Below are positions 26,515 to 35,435 of a stretch of 64,000 bases of DNA, one piece after another. The notes beneath the pieces are model-generated. The model saw nothing but the letters and a program-made list of their open reading frames with translations, was not told the origin of the DNA and made no database searches. Position numbers and translations under genes: made by a program. Source of the stretch: Rhodococcoides kyotonense (GTDB taxonomy: Bacteria > Actinomycetota > Actinomycetes > Mycobacteriales > Mycobacteriaceae); contig NZ_FZOW01000007.1 of NCBI RefSeq assembly GCF_900188125.1, positions 62,001-126,000 of the forward strand, read 5' to 3'. The stretch's first letter is position 1, and each line of letters opens with the position of its first letter.

Positions 26515-27399
26515 ATGGCGGTAACAACGTCGGTCGAGACCCGTTCCGCTGACCCGGCGGCGTCCACTCCCGCGCCGACGAATCGACGACGGAGCTCGAA
26601 GGCCACCTTGCCCTCGTTCCGAAACACATGGTCCGGCCTCTGGCGGCCCCTGGCCCTCGTGGCCGTGCTGATCGCAGCATGGTGGGCCGTCACCGAATCC
26701 GAACTGGTTGCGCCCTATATCCTTCCGTCTCCCGGTGACACCTGGTCCACGATGACGGAGAACGCGTCCTACCTCGCCGGCCACACCTGGGTCACGACGT
26801 ACGAGACCATTGCAGGCTTCGTCATTGCCGCGATCGTGGGCGAGGCGGTAGCGGTTCTGATGATCTACTCGTCGTCCATCGAGAAGACGATGTATCCACT
26901 GATCCTGTTCGCGCAGGTCATCCCGAAGATCGCCATTGCGCCGCTGTTCGTCGTCTGGCTCGGATTCGGTGCAAGCCCCAAGATCCTCGTCGCCGTGTTG
27001 ATGGCGTTCTTCCCCATCGTGATCGCAGGCATGGCAGGTCTGCGGTCGGTCGACCCGGAGATTCTGGAGCTCACCTCCACCATGGGCGCCAGTAAGTGGA
27101 AGACGTTCGCCAAGGTCCGTTTTCCCGCATCCCTGCCCCAGCTCATGTCCGGGCTGAAGATCGCAGCCACACTCGCTGTCACCGGTGCGGTCGTCGGCGA
27201 ATTCGTCGGAGCCAACGAAGGACTCGGCTACGTCATCCTCCAGGCCAACGGAAACATCGACACCGCAATGCTGTTCGCTGCTCTGATCATCATGTCGGCG
27301 CTCGGCATCATCCTCTTCATGATCATCGAGATCGCAGAGAAGTTCCTCATCCCCTGGCATGCGTCGCGTCGATCCACTGCATCCGCGTCCGCAGTCTGA
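26515..27399 (+). CDS. ABC transporter permease, NitT/TauT (SsuC-like) type
   Basis: 294 residues with an N-terminal cytosolic tail and about six membrane segments. The EAA loop is ELTSTMGASKWKTFAKVRFPASLPQLMSGL. GAGGA precedes the ATG. This class imports sulfonates, nitrate, taurine, pyrimidine precursors and similar anions or aromatics rather than typical sugars. It is followed 16 bases on by its binding protein and then the ATPase. Confidence 0.9.
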   Translation: MAVTTSVETRSADPAASTPAPTNRRRSSKATLPSFRNTWSGLWRPLALVAVLIAAWWAVTESELVAPYILPSPGDTWSTMTENASYLAGHTWVTTYETIAGFVIAAIVGEAVAVLMIYSSSIEKTMYPLILFAQVIPKIAIAPLFVVWLGFGASPKILVAVLMAFFPIVIAGMAGLRSVDPEILELTSTMGASKWKTFAKVRFPASLPQLMSGLKIAATLAVTGAVVGEFVGANEGLGYVILQANGNIDTAMLFAALIIMSALGIILFMIIEIAEKFLIPWHASRRSTASASAV

Positions 27400-27415
27400 A
27401 ACAACGGAGACACCA

Positions 27416-28441
27416 ATGAATTTCAGAACTCTCGTAGTCGCGGCTGCCGCTGCATCGTCACTCGTGCTCGCCGGTTGTAGCGGCGCGGGCGCATCGGAAA
27501 AGGCTCCCGGCGAGGACGGCGAAACCACCGCGACCTCCCTCATGCTCAACTGGTATCCCTACGGCGAGCACGCACCGTTCTATTACGGCGTGCAAGAAGG
27601 TATTTTCGCCAAACACGGCATCGACCTCACCATCACCGCAGGCCAGGGCTCGACCAAGACCGCGCAGGCCGCCGGGTCCAATCAGACCGACTTCGGCTGG
27701 GCCGACTCCGCCGCGGTACTCAGCAACATCGACAAGGGCGTGCGCATCAAGAGCGTCGGCGTGTTCCTGCAGACCACGCCGTCCGCGGTGCAGGTCTACG
27801 CCGACGGACCGATCCAGTCGACAGCAGACCTCGCAGGAAAGACGATCGCCGTCTCCGCAGGCGATGCGCCGACGACGACCTTCCCGGCGTACCTCGATGC
27901 AGTCGGCGTCGCCGAGGACTCGGTGTCACAGCAGAGCCTCGACTCTGCGGGCAAGGTCGCCGCGATGCTGTCCGGCCAGGTCGACGGCTTGATCGGCTTC
28001 GCACACGATCAGGGCCCCAACATCGCGAACAAGAGCGGTCGCGAGATGCGGTACCTGAAGTACTCGGACGCGGGCCTGAATTTCTTCAGCAACGGACTGA
28101 TCGCCAACACGTCCACGATCGAACGGTCCCCCGAACTCGTCCAAGCCATGGTCGACGCCACCACCGAGTCGTTCGAGGCGGCCATCGCCAATCCCGAGGC
28201 GGCTGTGGCCTCGATGGTCGGCAAGGACCCGCAGACTCCACCCGAGTCCGTCCTGCTGCAGCAGTGGCAGGAAACCATCCCGCTCCTGACGACGCCCAAC
28301 ACCGAGGGCAATGCCCCCGGCGTCAACTCCGAGGAGGATTGGGTGTCCACGATCGCCGTGCTGTCGGACGCAGGATTGCTCGAGAGCGCCGAAGATCCGT
28401 CGAAGTACTGGGACTCGTCCTTCACCAGCAGTGAGGCCTGA
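27416..28441 (+). CDS. ABC transporter substrate-binding lipoprotein (NMT1/SsuA-like)
   Basis: 341 residues; GGAG precedes the ATG at 27416. The signal ends in VLAGC with lipidated Cys21. The mature protein begins with the NMT1 pattern LMLNWYPYGEHAPFYYGVQEGIF in part, then ADSAAVL and AGKTIAVSAGDAPTTTFPAYL. This architecture binds small planar or anionic ligands, for example thiamine pyrimidine precursors or sulfonates. The ligand here is unknown, but the LacI operator and neighbouring enzymes suggest a polyhydroxylated compound. Confidence 0.9.
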   Translation: MNFRTLVVAAAAASSLVLAGCSGAGASEKAPGEDGETTATSLMLNWYPYGEHAPFYYGVQEGIFAKHGIDLTITAGQGSTKTAQAAGSNQTDFGWADSAAVLSNIDKGVRIKSVGVFLQTTPSAVQVYADGPIQSTADLAGKTIAVSAGDAPTTTFPAYLDAVGVAEDSVSQQSLDSAGKVAAMLSGQVDGLIGFAHDQGPNIANKSGREMRYLKYSDAGLNFFSNGLIANTSTIERSPELVQAMVDATTESFEAAIANPEAAVASMVGKDPQTPPESVLLQQWQETIPLLTTPNTEGNAPGVNSEEDWVSTIAVLSDAGLLESAEDPSKYWDSSFTSSEA

Positions 28442-28442
28442 C

Positions 28443-29252
28443 ATGACTGCCACATTCGATCGCCCCAAGACCGTGACAACCGACACCGCCGTCGCCGTGG
28501 ACAACCTCAGCGTTCGGTTCTCGTCCAAGCGCGGTGAGGTGACCGCCCTCAGCGACGTCGACTTGACGGTTCGTGAAGGCGAATTCGTCTCCATCGCCGG
28601 ACCGTCGGGATGCGGTAAGTCGACGCTGCTGAAAGTCGTTGCCGGACTGACCAATGCCAGCTCCGGAAGCGTCAGCCTTCGCGGACGTGAAGTGAAGGGC
28701 CCACAGCGAGGCATCGGCTACGTGTTCCAGCGGGCAGCGCTGCTCGAATGGCGTACTGTGCGCAAGAACATCCTGCTGCAGGGCGAGATGCGCGGCATGA
28801 GCAAGAAGACGACCGCAGCCAAGGCCGACCAGCTCATCGAGATGACCGGCCTGTCCGGCTTCGAGAACGCCTTGCCGCACGAGCTGTCCGGCGGTATGCA
28901 GCAACGTGTTTCGCTGTGCCGGGCGCTGCTGCACGAACCGGAGGTGCTGCTCATGGACGAGCCGTTCGGTGCGCTCGACGCACTCACCCGCGAGAAGATG
29001 AACGTCGAGCTCCACCGTATCTGGCGCGAAACCGGTACGACGGTCATGTTGGTGACACACTCGGTTGCCGAGGCCGTGTACCTCGCCAACCGCGTCGTCG
29101 TCATGAGCCCACGGCCGGGCCGCATCGTCGAGATCCTCGACGTCGACCTGCCCGCCAAACGCGACTACAGCCCGACGATGGAGCAGCCGGAGTTCACGTC
29201 CGTCGCCAATAGGGTCCGTGATCTGCTGGGGGCGACCACCAGCGCCGATTAG
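28443..29252 (+). CDS. ABC transporter ATP-binding protein, NitT/TauT (SsuB-like) type
   Basis: 269 residues. Walker A GPSGCGKST, signature LSGGMQQR, Walker B LLMDEPFGALD and switch His in VTHSVAEA are complete. One base separates its ATG from the binding-protein stop, so the three transporter genes form one message. The gene ends just before a mini-hairpin and palindrome H7. Confidence 0.93.
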   Translation: MTATFDRPKTVTTDTAVAVDNLSVRFSSKRGEVTALSDVDLTVREGEFVSIAGPSGCGKSTLLKVVAGLTNASSGSVSLRGREVKGPQRGIGYVFQRAALLEWRTVRKNILLQGEMRGMSKKTTAAKADQLIEMTGLSGFENALPHELSGGMQQRVSLCRALLHEPEVLLMDEPFGALDALTREKMNVELHRIWRETGTTVMLVTHSVAEAVYLANRVVVMSPRPGRIVEILDVDLPAKRDYSPTMEQPEFTSVANRVRDLLGATTSAD

Positions 29253-29326
29253 GGCGGCTTCGCCGCCACGTGCACGAAAATACATAGCGGGCTATGTATT
29301 TTCGTGCACGTGTGGCGCAGCCACAC
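29253..29326. terminator. Composite palindrome H7 with mini-hairpins on both sides
   Basis: Central arms 29267-29287 and 29292-29312 are perfectly complementary (21 bp, loop CGGG). On the left is GGCGGC-TTC-GCCGCC (29253-29267) and on the right a 7-bp stem with a GCA triloop (29310-29326). It is the most complete example of the composite element in the window. It directly follows the transporter operon. Confidence 0.85.
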
Positions 29327-29404
29327 TCTCTCGTTAACCAAACGAATGGTACAAATTACACATCTCGGCGACGGCCGCCGACGACGTGGACACGAACGAG
29401 GGTC

Positions 29405-30574
29405 ATGGACGACAAGGCGTCGCGCCTGCACGACAAGGTGATGACCGCGTTGGTCATCACATCGATCGTTTCGGCAGGCATCGTCGTCGCCGGCCTGACC
29501 GCGGCGCCGGAAGAACCCGCGCTGACGGTCCAACCCGTCACTCCGACGCAGGAAGCCCCGACTCCTCCTCCTGAGGAGTACGTGGTGGTCACGCCAGAAG
29601 TGGAGTATCCGACATCGATTCCTGGATGCGACGACGTCGATCCCCCTGTGGAGGACAGCTATTCCTCCTTCATCACGATGGGTGACCAGAGCTACGACAA
29701 CCCGATCGCGCCGTGGTTCAGTGGCCCGAAGGCACAACTCATGTCCGAAGCACTGCTTTCGGCACTACCGACCCACATTTCGTTCGAAGACGGCGTTCCC
29801 TACTTCGATCCGATCCCTGTCTACAACGGTGCACCCGAGGAGGTGACCGTCGACTCGACCAACGCATACGGGTCTGTCATCACCGATACGGGAACCGGGT
29901 CCCTCAGCGTCGCTGTTTCCCAAAGCACTCGAGGCGTCGAACCGTGCGTCGCGGGTGATCTCGACGAACGATCGACGATGCCCGACGGAACCGTCGTCGA
30001 CGCCTTGACCACCTGGCGCGAAGTCAACGGCGACCGTACGTACGCGCGAAGCGTGACGGCCTACCACCTCGATGGGTCGCAGATCTCGGCCTACTCGGCA
30101 GCCCCGGACAGCGAAAACGCACTACCACTGTCGGTCGACGAACTCGTCTCCGTCGTCACCGCGTCGGGGTTGAGGACGTCGAGCAGTGCACCTCCAGGAA
30201 CGCCGGGAAACATCTCCGAATGCAGCCCGTTCGGACGGAACGAGTCGACCAGAAAGTTCACCGGAACCGATATCGCGGCACTCAACTCGGCGTTGACGAA
30301 TGCCGCCGTCGGTACGCTGGCTCCCTCTCCGGCGCTGGGCGCGTTGCGTCCGAGCGCATGGGGCGATGGGCTCTGCCAAATAGTGAACAGTGCCGCGGGA
30401 ACGCTGACGATCTCGGTCGGGGATGCGCCTGCACCCGACCCCGGACTGTACGCGAGCGGCACAATGGCGTCGGTGGAGACGCCGTCGGGTCTCAGTGTCA
30501 CCGTGCAGACCGAACTCCCTTGGGAACGCGCAGAATTGGAGCGCATTGCCGTCACACCCGGATTGGACCAGTAG
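29405..30574 (+). CDS. Exported or membrane-anchored protein of unknown function
   Basis: 389 residues. A basic start and hydrophobic stretch VMTALVITSIVSAGIVVAGLTAA form an uncleaved anchor or signal peptide. A Pro/Glu-rich linker follows, then a mostly beta extracellular domain with several Cys residues (IPGCDDVD, VEPCVAGD, ISECSPFG, DGLCQIV) that could pair as disulfides. No known domain is recognised. The stop codon overlaps the start of the beta-propeller gene by one base, so the two products probably act together outside the membrane. Confidence 0.7.
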   Translation: MDDKASRLHDKVMTALVITSIVSAGIVVAGLTAAPEEPALTVQPVTPTQEAPTPPPEEYVVVTPEVEYPTSIPGCDDVDPPVEDSYSSFITMGDQSYDNPIAPWFSGPKAQLMSEALLSALPTHISFEDGVPYFDPIPVYNGAPEEVTVDSTNAYGSVITDTGTGSLSVAVSQSTRGVEPCVAGDLDERSTMPDGTVVDALTTWREVNGDRTYARSVTAYHLDGSQISAYSAAPDSENALPLSVDELVSVVTASGLRTSSSAPPGTPGNISECSPFGRNESTRKFTGTDIAALNSALTNAAVGTLAPSPALGALRPSAWGDGLCQIVNSAAGTLTISVGDAPAPDPGLYASGTMASVETPSGLSVTVQTELPWERAELERIAVTPGLDQ

Positions 30575-31953
30575 TGAAGCCCCGCACGCAACTGGCAATT
30601 GCAGGCCTCGTCACCGTCGTATCCGTCTCGGCCGCCACAGTGTTCCTGGCGCAGGACAGAACAGCCACGATCAAGCGGATCACCGACGCGACGCCGGGGG
30701 CCCCTGGATTGGCCTGGGCCTTGGACGCGTCCGCAAGCGGACTGAACGGCGCGACTTTCTCCGACCCACGGAGCGGGTCCGAATATCCCTGGGGCGTAGG
30801 GGCGATTCGGATCGACGACACGTTGTTCACGCTCGCCGTCGTCGGCGGTGGCGACGGCCCCAACACGGATGCTGTCATGGTGGCGGTCGACGTCGATTCC
30901 GGCACGGTGCGGTGGACCGCGCCCGCACAGGAGTTGGCTACGTGCGCCGACGAACCGCTCGACGGAGCCCTTGTGTGCCAACGAGTTCCATACTTGCCGC
31001 ACCCCGGACTGATCACGTACGACATCGCGTCCGGTGAGTCTCGCACGGTACCGTCGTCGCCCGACGCCTTCGCGATCACCGTCGCAGAGGATCGCCTGTA
31101 TACCGCCGAGGGCAACCTCGAGGATGCCGATGTGCGTCTTCATCGCGGAACGCTGGAGCGCCCCGATGCCGACTGGAGTGCACCGGTCACAGCATCGGGC
31201 GGCTGGGAGGACCAGTACGCAGATCGCCTGAAAGTCGACACGGAGATCGGGCAGTTCGATATCGGTGGCCAGTTCGCATCCTTCGATGCGGCTACAGGCA
31301 AAGAAGTCTGGTCGACGGACATCCTCGACGACTGTGTCATCGCCAAGTACCGCTCAGCGGGCGACCTGGCGGTGGCCACCGAATTCGATTGCGCCGGTGA
31401 CTCGTCCGACGTCACCGCAACCCGGGCCTACACCTCCGACGGAGATGTACTCGTGTCTCACCCGGGCCCGGTCGAGCACTATCTGGCCATCGACGATCCG
31501 ACTGATGCGTCCGTCCCGGTAGTGCTGGGCGACGCCGCGTTCGATCGTACGAGCGGCGAAGAGCTGTGGCGCAGCGACCTTCTGATCTTCGACGATCCCG
31601 GCGACGAGTGGAACGATCCTCGTATTCGGGGCACGTTGGGGGCAGTCATCGGCGAGGTCGGGCTTCTCAGCCGGGACGGCACGACGATCGGGATCGATCT
31701 GAATTCCGGCGAAGAACTCTGGAGGGCACCAGAGCGGTGGTCGATCATCGGCAGTGACGGAGACACCGTTCTCGCATCCGAATCGGGACATCTGAATGCC
31801 CTCGATTCGCTGAGTGGCGAACTGCTCTGGTCGGCCGAATACTCCAAGATGATCCCCGACGGTGCCAGCCCCGACACCCTCATCGAAGGAGCAGACGGTT
31901 CGTACACCCTGATGTCCGGATCGACTCTTGCACGACTGATCCCGCTCCCCTGA
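30574..31953 (+). CDS. Membrane-anchored PQQ-type beta-propeller protein
   Basis: 459 residues from a GTG overlapping the previous TAG. An N-terminal segment (LAIAGLVTVVSVSAATVFLA) anchors or exports it. The remainder has repeated blades of the PQQ_2/pyrrolo-quinoline type: AVDVDSGTVRWTAPA, FDAATGKEVWSTDI, FDRTSGEELWRSD, IDLNSGEELWRAP and LDSLSGELLWSAEY. Without quinoprotein catalytic residues it is probably a protein- or ligand-binding scaffold like BamB. Confidence 0.8.
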   Translation: MKPRTQLAIAGLVTVVSVSAATVFLAQDRTATIKRITDATPGAPGLAWALDASASGLNGATFSDPRSGSEYPWGVGAIRIDDTLFTLAVVGGGDGPNTDAVMVAVDVDSGTVRWTAPAQELATCADEPLDGALVCQRVPYLPHPGLITYDIASGESRTVPSSPDAFAITVAEDRLYTAEGNLEDADVRLHRGTLERPDADWSAPVTASGGWEDQYADRLKVDTEIGQFDIGGQFASFDAATGKEVWSTDILDDCVIAKYRSAGDLAVATEFDCAGDSSDVTATRAYTSDGDVLVSHPGPVEHYLAIDDPTDASVPVVLGDAAFDRTSGEELWRSDLLIFDDPGDEWNDPRIRGTLGAVIGEVGLLSRDGTTIGIDLNSGEELWRAPERWSIIGSDGDTVLASESGHLNALDSLSGELLWSAEYSKMIPDGASPDTLIEGADGSYTLMSGSTLARLIPLP

Positions 31954-32016
31954 CCGGGTGGCGACGACCGCCGATCGTTAGGATCCCGGCTAGATGCCTA
32001 GCAGACGGGACCGAAG

Positions 32017-32823
32017 ATGACCGACGCCACGACCCATCCTTTCGACGACGCACTGGCCCTGACCAGCCTCGAGCCCGGCACCTACCTGGGCAAGACTTCG
32101 CCTGCGTACAACAACATGGTCGGCCCGTTCGGCGGGCTGACTGCAGCCACGCTGATCCGCGCGATCGAACTGCACCCCGACCGCCACGGGGATCCGATAT
32201 CGCTGACCATCAACTTCGCCGGCCCGATCACGGAGGGCGAGTTCCAGATCTCCACCCGCGCGGTGCGCACCAATCGGAGTAACCAGCACTGGTATCTGGA
32301 GGTCAGCCAGAACGGCGAGATCGCGACGACTGCCACCGCGGTGTTCGGCACCCGACGCGAAACATGGGACGACGACGAAGCCACTCCCCCGGATGCGCCT
32401 GCCCCGTCCGAACTCGAGCAGAGCGGCTTCCCGGATTTCATCGCGTGGGCCCGTAATTACGAGATGCGCTTCGCATCAGGAGCTTTGACGGAAGAGGCAT
32501 CCGACAGCTCCACGATCACTCTGTGGGTCCGCGACACCCCCTCACGCGCATTGGATTTCACGTCACTGACGTCGATGGCCGACATCTTCTACCCTCGCGT
32601 GTTCCAGCGTCGGGGGACGTACGTTCCCGCGGGCACCATCTCATTGACCATTCACTACTTCGCCACTGCGGAAGACATAGCAGCGCAGCATGATTCGTAC
32701 GTTCTCGCCCACGCCCATGCCCGACGCTTCCACCGCGGTTACTTCGATCAGTCGGCCGAACTGTGGAGCAGCGACGAGAAACTTATTGCCACGAGTCACC
32801 AGGTCGTGTACTACAAGGACTGA
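32017..32823 (+). CDS. Acyl-CoA thioesterase, double hot-dog (TesB-like)
   Basis: 268 residues with two hot-dog halves. The N-terminal half holds NNMVGPFGGLTAATLIRAIE, with the Gly-rich turn before the central helix, and the C-terminal half ends with the strand IATSHQVVYYKD. The catalytic Asp/Gln/Thr set of TesB occurs approximately at LDFTSLTSMAD. It would hydrolyse fatty acyl-CoA. It is a lone gene converging on the DUF4143 ATPase with a 30-base gap. Confidence 0.85.
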   Translation: MTDATTHPFDDALALTSLEPGTYLGKTSPAYNNMVGPFGGLTAATLIRAIELHPDRHGDPISLTINFAGPITEGEFQISTRAVRTNRSNQHWYLEVSQNGEIATTATAVFGTRRETWDDDEATPPDAPAPSELEQSGFPDFIAWARNYEMRFASGALTEEASDSSTITLWVRDTPSRALDFTSLTSMADIFYPRVFQRRGTYVPAGTISLTIHYFATAEDIAAQHDSYVLAHAHARRFHRGYFDQSAELWSSDEKLIATSHQVVYYKD

Positions 32824-32853
32824 TCCGGCAGGTCGTCACAATCCGACCCATAT

Positions 32854-34113
32854 TCACGGACCGAACAGTGCCAGGGGAACAACGGCGATTCCGTCGCTTC
32901 GTCGGTAAGCGTATTCGCCTGTCGTCACTACGACAGCGTCGAGCATGCGTTCGCCGACTGAGTCGCGCAGCCATTTCAGGTGGCGTACGTCGTGATCGTC
33001 GACGTCAGGTGACACCTTGACCTCGACCGCAACGAACGCTCCATCTCCCCGCTCGACAATCAGGTCTACCTCGTGAGCGCGGGTTCGGAAGTGGTACACC
33101 CGCGCCTCGTTCGCTTGCGCGTATACCTCCAGGCTCTGCGTGACCAAGGATTCGAACAGGTGACCCAAGCGGACACCTGCCGCCCCGCCGGGTGACATCA
33201 AGGTATCCGCGGTCACTCCGAGAAGTCGACAGGCCAGAGCCGGATCGACCAGGTGATGTTTCGGTGCTTTCGACAGTTGCCCCATCGAATTGTCCTGAGG
33301 CAGCCACGCTTCCACATCATTCAGCATGCGAAGCCGGCTGAGGACGTCACGATAATTGATGGACGTCTGGCGGGTAGGTTTGGTGACCGAGCCCGGCGTG
33401 GCGGCATCACGTACCGACTCCCACGAGGCCGATGTAGAGACGGCCGCAGCGTAGGAGGACAGCCACGCACGAAGCGATTCCGGTCTGCGAACGACATGTC
33501 CTTGCTCCGGGAAGTCGTGCTCGACGATGTTGTCGAGATAGCCGTCCAGCGCCGCGCGTAGCGCTCGTCCCTCGAGATTCCGCATTCCGGGGAACCCCGA
33601 ACCCACGATTTCGTCCACGTAGTCGGCCAACGAGGCACCGGCGGAACCTGTGACATCAGCGCGTTCACCTGTCAGCAGACCCCTGAGCGACACTGCTCTA
33701 CCAGCATCCGGCCAGCGCTCCGCGATACTCAACGGCCACATACGCACCCGCACGATTCGCCCAGCACCGGAATGCGTCACCGCATCGGACGGTGGTGCGC
33801 TCCCAGTCAGCAAGAACTGACCTCCAGTTGCATCATCATCGACGGCACGCCGAACGAGGTCCCACGACGGCGGATACCGCTGCCACTCATCGAGCAACAC
33901 CGGCTTGGCGGAGCGTCGGAGAAGTCCGGCATCCGCTGAGATCAGCTCTCTATCAGTGCCTCGATCCAGGGCGACGAACGACGCTGCTCGTCGCAACGCC
34001 GTCGCCGTTTTACCGACGCCCTTCGCGCCGTCCAGGCTGATCGCGGCCAAATGGGGCATAAGGTCGTCGAGTTCTCGGTCCACGATACGGACGAGATAGC
34101 GTGACTGTTCCAC
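32854..34113 (-). CDS. AAA_14 / DUF4143 ATPase
   Basis: 419 residues from a GTG start. Walker A is DGAKGVGKTATA near residue 29 and Walker B LLDEWQR near 73. The C-terminal DUF4143 domain (about 190-390) ends in a nuclease-like core: RTRAHEVDLIVERGDGAFVAVEVKVS has the D-x(n)-ExK arrangement. Function of these widespread accessory ATPases is unclear; they are frequent on mobile or variable regions. The DNA upstream is richer in A/T than its surroundings, which may mark acquired DNA. Confidence 0.85.
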   Translation of the reverse strand: MEQSRYLVRIVDRELDDLMPHLAAISLDGAKGVGKTATALRRAASFVALDRGTDRELISADAGLLRRSAKPVLLDEWQRYPPSWDLVRRAVDDDATGGQFLLTGSAPPSDAVTHSGAGRIVRVRMWPLSIAERWPDAGRAVSLRGLLTGERADVTGSAGASLADYVDEIVGSGFPGMRNLEGRALRAALDGYLDNIVEHDFPEQGHVVRRPESLRAWLSSYAAAVSTSASWESVRDAATPGSVTKPTRQTSINYRDVLSRLRMLNDVEAWLPQDNSMGQLSKAPKHHLVDPALACRLLGVTADTLMSPGGAAGVRLGHLFESLVTQSLEVYAQANEARVYHFRTRAHEVDLIVERGDGAFVAVEVKVSPDVDDHDVRHLKWLRDSVGERMLDAVVVTTGEYAYRRSDGIAVVPLALFGP

Positions 34114-34163
34114 ATCACTACCATACAGATTAGTCGCATCAAATCATACGCTTCAGCAGTCTT

Positions 34164-35435
34164 TTACTGTACAGATATGTCGCTAGTCGTCAGCTGCGCG
34201 AGCGTCGGCGGCACCTGTTCATGCTGCGTCACTTGCTGATACCGTGCGCCCACGTCGAACAGCACGCTCTCGCGACCCGCCGCAGCCGTCAACTGCGCCC
34301 CGATCGGCATACCCGACGACGGATGGAACCCGATCGGCAGAGCAAGTGTCGGCCCGTCGTGCAGTGACCACGGGTACGTCAGCTGCCCCATCCGCCGCGA
34401 CTGCTCCACCACTCCCGCTCCCCCGGCAATGAACGGAACATCCACGGGCATTGTCGGTGTCAGCACGACATCGACATCCGAGAACAAGCCAGCCAGCCCC
34501 GCGCGATACTCGTCCCGCCCAGCCAAAGCAAGAAGCCTTTGGTTCTCGGAAATACTCGACCCCAACGAAATTCGTTCCAGAGTCGCCGGTTGAAACAGCT
34601 CGGGAGACTGCTCGAGCCGCTCCCGATGCCGACGCGCCAGGTCGTAGTAGATCAGCGTGTAGACGATGTCCTGCGCCGAACCAGCTCCTGGCACATCGAC
34701 GGGCACGAGTTCGTAACCGAGAGATTCCAATTCACGAGCCGCAGCAGATACCGCATCGGCAATCGCGGGATCGATGTCGTCGGTGACGAACACACGCGGC
34801 ACTCCGATGCGCCGAGCCACACCCCCGAGATCCGTCGCACGAGAAAGTACCGAGAACAGCCGAGCAACCTCGCCGACGGTTCGAGCCATGGGCCCGACGG
34901 TGTCGAAGTCCTCGCTGACGGGATAGACGCCCTCGTTGCTGATCGCTCCCCACGTCGGACGAAGACCCGTGACCCCACACGCCGACGCCGGAAGCCGCAC
35001 GGACCCCCCGGTATCGGTGCCGAGTGACGCGTCGACCAACCCTGCCGCGACGGCCGATCCCGAGCCGCCGCTGGACCCACCCGGCACCCGCGAGAGATCC
35101 CACGGGTTACGCGGCACTGGCCCGGCAGTGTTCTGCGACGTCACACCGACGGCGAATTCGGCCATGTTCAGTTTGGCCGTCACAGACGCACCTGCACCGA
35201 GCAACCGCGTCACGACGACCGAATCACGCGACGCCACTTGCCCTTCGAAGAATCGCGATCCACACGTGGATACGACGCCGGCAACATCGATGTTGTCCTT
35301 GACGCCGATCCTCATGCCCGACAACGGGCCCGAACCATTCCCGGCGCGGTCACACCACGTGATGACCGCGCCGAGGTCGGTCAGGCTGCACTCCCGGCAC
35401 GCAGGCCTGCAGTTGCGTCCTCGTCGACGATCCAC
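34164..35435 (-). CDS. Amidase (amidase signature family)
   Basis: About 423 residues; the start is uncertain. A GTG at 35435 lies within the end of the hydantoinase B gene; the alternative CTG at about 35384 has a better-spaced GGGAG but is a rare codon. The Ser-Ser-Lys triad is present: VKDNID (Lys), GGSSGGSGSA (Ser) and TDTGGSVRLPAS (Ser nucleophile). It would hydrolyse an amide, plausibly an N-carbamoyl or amide product of the hydantoinase genes to which it is coupled. The N-terminus is shorter than in most amidases. Confidence 0.88.
   Translation of the reverse strand: MDRRRGRNCRPACRECSLTDLGAVITWCDRAGNGSGPLSGMRIGVKDNIDVAGVVSTCGSRFFEGQVASRDSVVVTRLLGAGASVTAKLNMAEFAVGVTSQNTAGPVPRNPWDLSRVPGGSSGGSGSAVAAGLVDASLGTDTGGSVRLPASACGVTGLRPTWGAISNEGVYPVSEDFDTVGPMARTVGEVARLFSVLSRATDLGGVARRIGVPRVFVTDDIDPAIADAVSAAARELESLGYELVPVDVPGAGSAQDIVYTLIYYDLARRHRERLEQSPELFQPATLERISLGSSISENQRLLALAGRDEYRAGLAGLFSDVDVVLTPTMPVDVPFIAGGAGVVEQSRRMGQLTYPWSLHDGPTLALPIGFHPSSGMPIGAQLTAAAGRESVLFDVGARYQQVTQHEQVPPTLAQLTTSDISVQ

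Noticed and set aside
31990..32003. GCTAG-ATGC-CTAGC hairpin before the thioesterase gene
   Set aside because: Arms of 5 bp without other support are too short to call a site.
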